Program-made: the position numbers and the translations under genes
Notes under the pieces: model-generated
Told to the model about the DNA's origin: nothing
Databases searched by the model: none
Seen by the model: the letters and a program-made list of their open reading frames with translations, nothing else
From: Pseudomonadota bacterium
Lineage (GTDB): Bacteria > Pseudomonadota > Alphaproteobacteria > Caulobacterales > Caulobacteraceae
Reading direction: 5' to 3'
Assembly: GCA_023432855.1 (NCBI GenBank)
Contig: JAEZEZ010000092.1
Coordinates: forward strand, 1-13,680
Length of the DNA stretch: 13,680 bases
In this document: positions 1 to 6,993 of the stretch, piece after piece
How positions within the stretch are numbered: the stretch's first letter is position 1
Layout: each line of letters begins with the position of its first letter

Positions 1-886
1 GCGCGGGCCAGCGGGCGCCGGCCACCCCGGCCCGCAGGGCCGCCTCGTCCACGCGGGCGTCGTCCAGCGCCAGCATGGCCGCCGCCGCCAGCGCTGCGTT
101 GTCGATCTGGTGCGGTCCGGGCAGGGACGGCGCCGGCAACTCGATCAGCCGCTCCATGCCCGAGACCACCGTGTTGAAGGTGACGCCCCCGTGCTCGGCC
201 CAGGCGTCGAAGTCCGTGCCCAGCACGATCAGCGGCGCCGCGGCCTCGGCGGCCCGCGCCTCGATCACCGACAGCGCCGCCTCGGTCTGGCGGCCGACGA
301 CGCACGGGACGCCGGGCCGCAGGATGCCGGCCTTTTCCGCCGCGATCTGCTCGATCGTGTCGCCGAGAAACTCGCGGTGGTCGATATCCACCGGGGCGAT
401 CACCGACACCTTCACGCCTTCGACCACGTTGGTGGCGTCCAGCACGCCGCCCAGCCCCACCTCCAGCAGGCAGAGGTCCGCGGGGGTGTCGGCGAAGGCG
501 GCGAGGGCGGCGGCGGTGGTCACCTCGAAGAAGGTGACCGGCTGGCCCGCGTTGGCCTGCTCCACCCGGTCCAGGGTCTCCGCCAGCGCCGCGTTGGAGA
601 TCAGCTCGCCCGCCACCCGGATGCGCTCGGCGAAGCGCACGAGGTGGGGCGACGTATAGACGTGGACCTTCAGCCCCGCCGCCTCGGCCATGGCCCGCAG
701 GAAGGCGACGGTGGAGCCCTTGCCGTTGGTGCCGGCGACGTGGATCACCGGCGGCAGGCGGCGCTCCGGATGGCCCAGCGCTGCACACAGCCGCTGCATC
801 CGCTCCAGCGACAGGTCGATCAGCTTCGGGTGCAGCGCCTTGAGCCGCTCCAGCGCGGCGTCGTGGGGGAGCAGGCGGTCGGTCAT
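1..886 (-). CDS. folC: Bifunctional dihydrofolate synthase/folylpolyglutamate synthase (partial, C-terminus outside window)
   Basis: This cytosolic Mur-ligase-family enzyme adds glutamate to dihydropteroate and to folates, using ATP. The 295 visible residues start at ATG 886-884. They contain the ATP-binding loop GTNGKGS at residues 52-58, then YTSPHLVRFAERI, and later the IDHREFLGDT...EKAGI block typical of FolC. Family members are usually about 420-450 aa, so roughly the last third lies beyond position 1. The start codon overlaps the stop of the upstream membrane-protein gene as ATGA, which implies translational coupling. The gene is the last visible member of the trpFBA-accD operon; accD-folC proximity is common in alphaproteobacteria. 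Family assignment is near certain. Whether it is truly bifunctional cannot be read from sequence. Confidence 0.96.
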   Translation of the reverse strand, partial: MTDRLLPHDAALERLKALHPKLIDLSLERMQRLCAALGHPERRLPPVIHVAGTNGKGSTVAFLRAMAEAAGLKVHVYTSPHLVRFAERIRVAGELISNAALAETLDRVEQANAGQPVTFFEVTTAAALAAFADTPADLCLLEVGLGGVLDATNVVEGVKVSVIAPVDIDHREFLGDTIEQIAAEKAGILRPGVPCVVGRQTEAALSVIEARAAEAAAPLIVLGTDFDAWAEHGGVTFNTVVSGMERLIELPAPSLPGPHQIDNAALAAAAMLALDDARVDEAALRAGVAGARWPA

Positions 887-1194
887 GGCTTCGGATAACG
901 CCCCGTGCGCTTGAGCCAGACCAGATACGCCCACCACGGCAGGGCGAACAGCGCCATGCCGAGGATCATCACCCCGGTGAAGGCGCCCGACGCCAGCGCC
1001 AGCTCGCCGCCGCCGATCGCTCCGGCCCAGTCCCCCAGCGCCGCCATGCCGCGCGGCGCGCAGCCGCCCTGGGGGCAGATCTCGGCCCGGACCTCGGCCC
1101 GCAGCACCGACCAGGCGGCGAACAGGGCGAGGCCGAACAGGCCGACGACGTAGCCGATGACGAGGACGCGCAGGAGGTGGAGGGGGAGTGTCAT
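883..1194 (-). CDS. Small two-helix inner-membrane protein of unknown function
   Basis: I do not recognise the family. The 103-aa product has a hydrophobic segment at about residues 5-31 and another at about 68-92. A short, more polar loop between them carries two cysteines (CPQGGC), and the tail is basic (WLKRTGRYPKP). This suggests two membrane passes with the loop probably on the periplasmic side; a disulfide between the two cysteines is possible but unproven. The stop overlaps the folC start by 4 nt (ATGA), so the two are probably translated together. ATG 1194-1192 has only a weak upstream GAGCGG as ribosome site. Third-position GC is high like its neighbours, which argues for a real gene. 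Function is unknown. Confidence 0.8.
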   Translation of the reverse strand: MTLPLHLLRVLVIGYVVGLFGLALFAAWSVLRAEVRAEICPQGGCAPRGMAALGDWAGAIGGGELALASGAFTGVMILGMALFALPWWAYLVWLKRTGRYPKP

Positions 1195-1218
1195 CGGACA
1201 TCCGCTCGCGGGTGGAGG

Positions 1219-1359
1219 AAGCCATTCTTCTCGGTTGGCGATGCTGCCGCACGGGTCGGGCTGGTCAAGGGTCGCGCTTCGCGCGACCGGCTCCGCCGGC
1301 CGAAGGCCCTTGAGCAGCCCGATCCGCGCGGCGAAGGCTCCCCGAGAGAAGAATGGCTT
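1219..1359. repeat. 141-nt imperfect inverted repeat with two apical hairpins (MITE-like or structured intergenic repeat)
   Basis: The outer ends pair: AAGCCATTCTTCTCGG (1219-1234) matches the reverse complement of 1342-1359 except for a 2-nt indel. The inner arms pair at TCGGGCTGGTCAAGGGTC (1256-1273) with 1305-1322, 16 of 18 positions. The segment between them is looser but alignable. The apex contains two separate perfect stems: GGTCGCG (1270-1276) with CGCGACC (1282-1288), and CCGGC (1287-1291) with GCCGG (1295-1299). These share two bases and also overlap the inner arm, so they would form alternatively or partially. It begins 7 nt past the stop of the 124-aa gene. No target-site duplication is obvious. 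It could be a non-autonomous element, a REP-type unit, or an RNA that ends or processes the operon transcript. Confidence 0.75.
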
Positions 1360-1366
1360 GTCAGGC

Positions 1367-1741
1367 TCAAGTGGTGAGCCGCACCTCGACTGTGTCTGCG
1401 TTCAACTGCACTTCACCCCAGTCCCCTTCCAGACGATACCGGCCCGCTTCGAGGGTCAGAGCGTCGATGGCGCCGAAATCCACCTCGCCGGTCGCATCGG
1501 TGGAGGTGCAAAGCGTGCGCCGGATCCAGTCGACCATACGTGGCCGCACGAACCGCAGCTCACCCCGTGCGTAGCAGTGCTGCTGGTTTGGCTGAGCCGG
1601 CCGGTAGTCCGGGTGCTCGGGCGTCAGCACGAACTCCATCTCGAACGCGAGGACGTCGTCAACTTCCTGCAGCCCGAGCACGAAGCTGTCTTCGAGGTAG
1701 ATGCCGGCGAGCTGGGGCAGGTCCCAGTAGGCCTGCGCCAT
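1367..1741 (-). CDS. Conserved-looking hypothetical protein, 124 aa, soluble
   Basis: I cannot name the family. The protein has no signal peptide or membrane segment. It looks rich in beta strands, with alternating hydrophobic runs near the N-terminus (IYLEDSFVLGL, AFEMEFVLTPEHPDY), in the middle (CYARGELRFV) and at the end (YRLEGDWGEVQLNADTVEVRL). The pattern resembles small single-domain proteins scattered among unrelated bacteria, some of them immunity-like, but this is an impression only. The start is 6 nt after the accD stop and the ribosome site is weak, so it probably depends on read-through from accD. Base composition appears lower in GC than accD and folC, which suggests later acquisition. 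It sits next to the inverted repeat and interrupts the usual accD-folC spacing. Confidence 0.75.
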   Translation of the reverse strand: MAQAYWDLPQLAGIYLEDSFVLGLQEVDDVLAFEMEFVLTPEHPDYRPAQPNQQHCYARGELRFVRPRMVDWIRRTLCTSTDATGEVDFGAIDALTLEAGRYRLEGDWGEVQLNADTVEVRLTT

Positions 1742-1747
1742 GATTGA

Positions 1748-2671
1748 TCAGGCCGCCCGGCGCTTGCCGCCCATCAGCATCGACAGCACCGCCGACAGCA
1801 CCTCGGGCAGTTCGTGGCGATGGACGACGCGGTCGACCATGCCCTTCTCGACCAGGTACTCGGAACGCTGGAAGCCCGGCGGCAGGGTCTCGCGGATGGT
1901 CTGTTCGATGACCCGCGGGCCGGCGAAGCCGATCAGGGCGCCCGGCTCGGCCAGGTGGACGTCGCCGAGCATGGCGTAGGAGGCGGTGACGCCGCCGGTG
2001 GTCGGGTCGGTCAGCACCACGACGTAGGGCAGCTGCGCCGCCTTCAGGTCCTGGATGGCCAGGGTCGTGCGGGCCATCTGCATCAGCGACAGGGCGCCTT
2101 CCTGCATGCGCGCGCCGCCGGCTGCGGTGAACACCACCAGCGGGCAGCCGCGCTGGACCGCCGCCTTCGCCGCGGCGATGAAGCCCTCGCCCGCGGCCAT
2201 GCCCAGCGAGCCGCCCATGAAGGCGAAGTCCTGCACCAGCACCACGGCGCGGCAGCCCTTGATGGTCCCGTAGCCGATGGCCATGGCGTCACGCGCGCCG
2301 GTCTTCTTGCGGGCCGCGGCCAGGCGCTCGTGGTAAGGCAGGCCGTCGGAGAAGTGCAGAGGATCCTCGGGCACCTCCGGCGTGGGCAGGGCTTCCCACT
2401 TGCCGCCGTCGAAGGTGTAGCTCATGCGCAGCTTCGACCCGACGCGCATGTGCCGGCCCGCAGGCGTCACCCACTGGGCGGCCTCCAGGTCGGGGCGATA
2501 GATCATCTCGCCCGTGTCCGGGCATTTCACCCACAGGTTCTCGGGCGTGTCGCGCTTGGCGAAGGCCTTGCGCACGCCGGGGGCGATCTTCGACAGCCAG
2601 CCGCCGCGTTCGCGGCGCTCGGCGGGCGGTCGTGCGCCTTTGGGATCGTCGGGCTTTTCGGCCATCGCCAT
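1748..2671 (-). CDS. accD: Acetyl-CoA carboxylase carboxyltransferase subunit beta
   Basis: With AccA this subunit transfers the carboxyl group from carboxybiotin to acetyl-CoA, giving malonyl-CoA for fatty acid synthesis. The 307-aa length fits the family. The core is intact: GGSLGMAAGEGF, GGARMQEGALSLMQMA, LTDPTTGGVTASYA and GFAGPRVIEQT followed by PPGFQRSEYLVEKG. The N-terminal zinc ribbon, normally two CxxC pairs, is degenerate. Only Cys50 remains; the partner position 53 is Thr, and the second pair (around 69-72) reads TPAG with one residue deleted. I recall the same in Caulobacter AccD, so it may be a lineage trait. The start is ATG 2671-2669, with GGAGG 9 nt upstream, 4 nt after the trpA stop; a second in-frame ATG lies two codons in. 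Confidence 0.97.
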   Translation of the reverse strand: MAMAEKPDDPKGARPPAERRERGGWLSKIAPGVRKAFAKRDTPENLWVKCPDTGEMIYRPDLEAAQWVTPAGRHMRVGSKLRMSYTFDGGKWEALPTPEVPEDPLHFSDGLPYHERLAAARKKTGARDAMAIGYGTIKGCRAVVLVQDFAFMGGSLGMAAGEGFIAAAKAAVQRGCPLVVFTAAGGARMQEGALSLMQMARTTLAIQDLKAAQLPYVVVLTDPTTGGVTASYAMLGDVHLAEPGALIGFAGPRVIEQTIRETLPPGFQRSEYLVEKGMVDRVVHRHELPEVLSAVLSMLMGGKRRAA

Positions 2672-2675
2672 TCCG

Positions 2676-3499
2676 TCAGGCCTCCGCCTTGCTCCGCGCC
2701 GAGCGTACTGCCTCGGCCAATCGGGACGCCTTCTCCATAACCTTCGAAACCGGACTTTCGTTCAGGTCAAGGGCGGCGGCGATCTCGTCCACAAGCGCCG
2801 AGCCCACCACCGCGGCGTCGGCCACCCGCGCGATGGCGGCGGCCCGTTCAGGGGTCCGGATGCCAAATCCGACCGCCACGGGCAAGCCCGAAGCCGCCCG
2901 GATGCGCGCCACGGCGGGCGCCACGGCCGCCTCGTCGGCCTCGGCCGCGCCGGTCACGCCCGCCACCGAGACGTAGTAGACGAATCCCGAGGTGCGGCGC
3001 AGGACGGCCGGCAGCCGGGCGTCGTCTGTGGTCGGCGCGGCCAGGCGGATAAGGCTGATCCCGGCAGGCTCCAGCGCATCGGCGAGCGGGTCGGCCTCCT
3101 CGGGCGGACAATCGACGACGATCAGGCCGTCCACCCCCGCGTCGGCGGCGTCGCCGGCGAACCGGTCCACGCCATAGCTCAGCAGCGGATTCATGTAGCC
3201 CATCAGGACCACGGGGGTGCCGCCGTCCCCGGCACGGAAGCCGCGAACGAGGTCCAGCGTCCGCTTCAGGTTCGTCCCGGCCTTCAGCGATCGGATCGAG
3301 GCGCGCTGGATCGGCACGCCCTCGGCCATGGGGTCGGAGAAGGGAAAGCCCAGCTCGACGATGTCGGCGCCGGCCTTCGGCAGGCCGCGCAGGATCTCGA
3401 GGCTGGTCTCCAGGTCCGGGTCCCCGGCCATGACATAGGAGACGAAGGCGGCGCGGCCCTTGTCGCGCAGGGCCGCGAAGCGACGGTCGAGGCGGTTGG

Positions 3500-3503
<4 letters not shown>
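2676..3503 (-). CDS. trpA: Tryptophan synthase alpha subunit
   Basis: TrpA cleaves indole-3-glycerol phosphate to indole and glyceraldehyde 3-phosphate, passing indole to TrpB through a tunnel. The 275-aa length is typical. The first catalytic acid is Glu50 in ADIVELGFPFSDP. The second, Asp60 in E. coli numbering, is replaced by Glu61: the loop reads DPMAEGVPIQ instead of the usual DPxADGPxIQ. The phosphate-binding region is present (VSVAGVTG, PVAVGFGI, ADAAVVGSALV). The start is a GTG at 3503-3501 that overlaps the trpB stop as GTGA, so translation is probably coupled to trpB and the two subunits made in step. An open frame continues upstream through trpB in this phase, but it is a composition artefact. 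Identity is certain; full activity with the substitution is not. Confidence 0.97.
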
Positions 3504-4717
<1,214 letters not shown>

Positions 4718-4718
4718 T

Positions 4719-5366
4719 TCAGGCCCCGGCGCGGCTGACGGCGCTCAGAAACGCCGAGATCAAGGCCGGGTCCTTTACGCCGGGCCCCCGTTCCACGCCA
4801 GAGGAAACGTCCACCGCGGGCGCCCCCGAAAGCGACAGGGCCTCGCCCACGTTCCAGGGGTCGAGGCCGCCCGCCAGGAACCACGGCCGCTCGAACCGGC
4901 GCCCCGCGAGCAGGGTCCAGTCGAACCGCGCGCCGACGCCGCCCGGAAGGTCGGCCCCAGACGGCGGCCGGGCGTCGAACATCAGGTGATCCACGGCGCC
5001 GGCGAAGGCCTGGGCGGCGTCAATGTCGGCGGCGGCGGTGACGGGCAGGGCCTTGATGATCCCGCTGCCGGCGCGCGCCGCCACGGCGCCCGCGCGGGCC
5101 GGGGTCTCGCGGCCGTGGAGCTGGATCAGGTCCGGCCGGAACTCCGCCGTCAGCGCGTCGAGTTCGGCGTCGGTCGGATCGACCATCACCGCCACCGTCC
5201 GGGCGCGGCCCTGCACCGGCGCGCACAGCCGCGCCGCCGTGGCGGGTGACACGTGGCGCGGGCTCTTCGGAAAGAAGACGAACCCCAGCCAGCCGGCCCT
5301 CCCCGCGAGCGCGGCGTCGACGGCTTCCGGCGTACTGAGGCCGCAGATCTTGGCGGAGGCGGGCAT
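4719..5366 (-). CDS. trpF: Phosphoribosylanthranilate isomerase
   Basis: TrpF isomerises phosphoribosylanthranilate to CdRP, the third step of tryptophan synthesis. The TIM-barrel protein has the catalytic general base Cys8 in AKICGL and the general acid Asp131 in DHLMFDARPP. Further family blocks are GFVFFPKSPRHVSP, PDLIQLHGRE, FLAGGLDPWNV and VDVSSGVE. Length is 215 aa with the ATG at 5366-5364, chosen because the family begins just before KICGL. An in-frame ATG 57 nt upstream would add an unlikely 19-residue leader. A strong purine tract (AGGAGGAGG) lies about 17-20 nt upstream, which is far for a ribosome site. This is the first gene of the leftward operon. The usg gene found before trpF in Caulobacter crescentus is not present; a divergent dehydratase gene is there instead. 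Confidence 0.96.
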   Translation of the reverse strand: MPASAKICGLSTPEAVDAALAGRAGWLGFVFFPKSPRHVSPATAARLCAPVQGRARTVAVMVDPTDAELDALTAEFRPDLIQLHGRETPARAGAVAARAGSGIIKALPVTAAADIDAAQAFAGAVDHLMFDARPPSGADLPGGVGARFDWTLLAGRRFERPWFLAGGLDPWNVGEALSLSGAPAVDVSSGVERGPGVKDPALISAFLSAVSRAGA

Positions 5367-5398
5367 GGGGGCTCTGTACCCGCTTCCTCCTCCTTCGA

Positions 5399-5423
5399 GG
5401 AAGAGCAATCCCTGAATTGCCAA
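5399..5423 (-). promoter_or_regulatory. Candidate promoter for the trpF operon
   Basis: On the minus strand TTGGCAA (5423-5417) is followed after 10 nt by GCTCTTCC (5406-5399). This partly fits the Caulobacter housekeeping pattern TTGACGS-N10-14-GCTANAWC, with about 4 of 7 and 4 of 8 positions matching. It lies 33 nt before the trpF ATG, in the only gap where the operon could start. The -10 side overlaps one arm of a 7-bp inverted repeat, CTTCCTC/GAGGAAG (5383-5389 and 5397-5403). The match is weak and is offered only as a candidate. Confidence 0.25.
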
Positions 5424-5468
5424 GGGCGGCGGGCGACCCTAAGCCTGCCCCTCAGCGAGGAGACGCCC

Positions 5469-5765
5469 ATGGACAGGAAGACACGGATCGGCGCCCAGGC
5501 GGCGCTGGAGCAGCTGGAGGGCTGGCGCGCCGACGAGGAGCGCGACGCCATTCTCAAGACCTACCGCTTCATCGACTTCAACGCCGCCTTCGGCTGGATG
5601 AGCCGCGTCGCCATGCTGGCCGAAAAGCTCGACCACCATCCTGAATGGGCCAACATCTACAATCGGGTGGACGTGCTGCTGTCGACCCACGACGCCAACG
5701 GCGTCACCGAGCTCGACCTGACCATGGCCCAGTTCATGGACCGCGCCGCCGGGGACGACGCCTGA
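5469..5765 (+). CDS. Pterin-4a-carbinolamine dehydratase (PCD/DCoH family)
   Basis: Members dehydrate 4a-hydroxytetrahydropterin, recycling the pterin cofactor used by aromatic amino acid hydroxylases. Some bacterial members serve other pterin-related roles. The 98-aa protein carries the signature KLDHHPEWANIYNRVDV followed by LLSTHDANGVTELDLTMAQFM, containing the active-site histidines, and is of full family length. ATG 5469 is preceded by GAGGAG with 6 nt spacing; longer in-frame extensions would run back over the trpF start and are rejected. The stop shares a base with the start of the downstream dehydrogenase (TGATG), so the two are translationally coupled. No phenylalanine hydroxylase gene is in the window, so the partner enzyme is unknown. 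The family call is secure, the physiological role is not. Confidence 0.93.
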   Translation: MDRKTRIGAQAALEQLEGWRADEERDAILKTYRFIDFNAAFGWMSRVAMLAEKLDHHPEWANIYNRVDVLLSTHDANGVTELDLTMAQFMDRAAGDDA

Positions 5766-6553
5766 TGCCTGCGGGGGGCAGGCTGGCCGGCAAGAAGGCC
5801 CTGATCACCGGCGCCGCCGGCGGGCTGGGCGAGGCCATGGCGCGCATGTTCGTGCGCGAGGGCGCGACCGTGGCGCTGAGCGATCTCGACGGCGACCGCG
5901 CCACGGCCCTGGCCGGCGCCATCAACGCCGAGCATCCCGGCCGCGCCTTCGCCTACCAGCACGACGTGGCCGACGAGCCGGCGTGGGAGCGGGTGGTGAA
6001 GGCCGCCGCCGCCGACATGGGCGGCCTCAGCGTCCTGATCCACAACGCCGGCGTCGGCGGCGACCTGGAGTGGATCGAGGGCTGCAGCCTGGAGAAATGG
6101 CGGCGCATGACCGCCATCAACCAGGACTCGGTCATGCTCGGCACCAAGCACGCCCTGCCCCTGCTGCGCGAGAACCAGCCTGGCTCGATCCTTGTCGTGT
6201 CGTCGATCGCCGGCCTGCTCGCGGCGCCGGGCATGGGCGCCTACAACGCCACCAAGGCGGCGGTCTGGCTGCTGTCCAAGACCATCGCGCTCGAGTGCGC
6301 CAAGATGGGCTGGGACATCCGCTGCAACTCCATCCACCCGGCCTTCATAAGGACGCCGATCCTCGACCCGTTCGTGGCCATGGCCGGCGGCGACGAGAAG
6401 AAGGCGCACGAGCGGCTGTGCCGCGGCATCCCCCTGGGGCGGGTCGGCGACCCCGACGACGTGGCCTATGCGGCGGTGTTCCTGGCCTCGGACGAGAGCC
6501 GCTTCATCACCGGGACCGAGATCAAGATCGACGGCGGCATGAGCGCCCAGTAG
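5765..6553 (+). CDS. Classical short-chain dehydrogenase/reductase, NAD(H)-type
   Basis: The 262-aa Rossmann-fold oxidoreductase has every hallmark of the classical SDR family. These are the dinucleotide loop TGAAGGLG (15-22), NAG (94-96), and the catalytic set Asn119, Ser147, Tyr160 and Lys164 (SS...YNATK). The C-terminal block is GRVGDPDDVAYAAVFLASDE...ITGTEIKIDGG. Asp40 at the end of the second strand (ALSDLD) favours NAD over NADP. Overall it resembles 3-beta/17-beta-hydroxysteroid or cyclopentanol dehydrogenases, but substrate cannot be told from sequence. It starts at ATG 5765, overlapping the dehydratase stop by one base (TGATG). Its 3' end converges with the next minus-strand gene, leaving only 9 nt. 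The coupling suggests a shared pathway with the pterin enzyme. Confidence 0.93.
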   Translation: MPAGGRLAGKKALITGAAGGLGEAMARMFVREGATVALSDLDGDRATALAGAINAEHPGRAFAYQHDVADEPAWERVVKAAAADMGGLSVLIHNAGVGGDLEWIEGCSLEKWRRMTAINQDSVMLGTKHALPLLRENQPGSILVVSSIAGLLAAPGMGAYNATKAAVWLLSKTIALECAKMGWDIRCNSIHPAFIRTPILDPFVAMAGGDEKKAHERLCRGIPLGRVGDPDDVAYAAVFLASDESRFITGTEIKIDGGMSAQ

Positions 6554-6562
6554 GGCGCCGCG

Positions 6563-6967
6563 TCAGCTGACGATGATGGTGCCGAGCAGCAGCCTGGCGC
6601 CCTTCTTCCCCAGAACCCGGTCGGTCTCCGCTTGCAGGCTGGCGGACAGCCGGTCGGCGTCGGGGGCGAAACCCGGGCGCAGGGTGGCGGCGAAGCGGCC
6701 GAGGGCTGAGTTGTAGGCGTCCCGCAGCCGCGGCTGCAGGCCGTCCACCCGCGCGCGCAGGGCGGGATCGGGCGCATCCACGCCGGCCTCCAGCGTCAGC
6801 ACCCCGCGACGGCCGTCGGCCCGCACCAGGGTCGCGGTGAGCGTCGGGATCTGGGCGTAGGACGGGCCGCCGCCCTTCTTCTTTTCCTTGGCGCCGGCGG
6901 CGCTGGCGCTGCCGGCGGCGAGGGCGGGCGCCAGCACGGCGGCGGCGAACAGGGCTCTGCGGTTCAT
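6563..6967 (-). CDS. Exported protein with FliL-like C-terminal domain
   Basis: The 134-aa product begins MNRRALFAAAVLAPALAAG and has a likely cleavage after ASA near residue 23. This is a signal peptide with a twin-arginine pair close to the Tat pattern, though Sec export is equally possible. A short lysine-glycine linker follows. Residues about 38-134 then follow the layout of the FliL C-terminal domain: a strand with LTATLVRADG, GVLTLEAGVDAPDPAL, a helix LQPRLRDAYNSALGRFA, a helix SLQAETDRVLGKKGARL and a final strand LLLGTIIVS. FliL normally has a membrane anchor and a charged cytosolic tail, which this protein lacks. The match is from pattern memory, not a search. It lies 26 nt downstream of the 572-aa gene and is probably co-transcribed with it. 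Confidence 0.85.
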   Translation of the reverse strand: MNRRALFAAAVLAPALAAGSASAAGAKEKKKGGGPSYAQIPTLTATLVRADGRRGVLTLEAGVDAPDPALRARVDGLQPRLRDAYNSALGRFAATLRPGFAPDADRLSASLQAETDRVLGKKGARLLLGTIIVS

Positions 6968-6993
6968 CTTGCGGGGCTCCGTAGGCGTCAGGG

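Noticed and set aside
1157..1747. A 196-codon plus-strand frame across the inverted repeat and the 124-aa gene
   Set aside because: It runs antisense to a better-looking gene and through the foldback. There is no motif and no plausible ribosome site.
5402..5423. TTGGCA...TTGCT before trpF as a sigma-54 promoter
   Set aside because: The gap between the GG and GC elements is 3 nt too long for the fixed -24/-12 spacing.
5253..5468. N-terminal extension of the pterin dehydratase
   Set aside because: The open frame continues upstream over trpF, but the family length is about 98 aa and a good GAGGAG site precedes ATG 5469.
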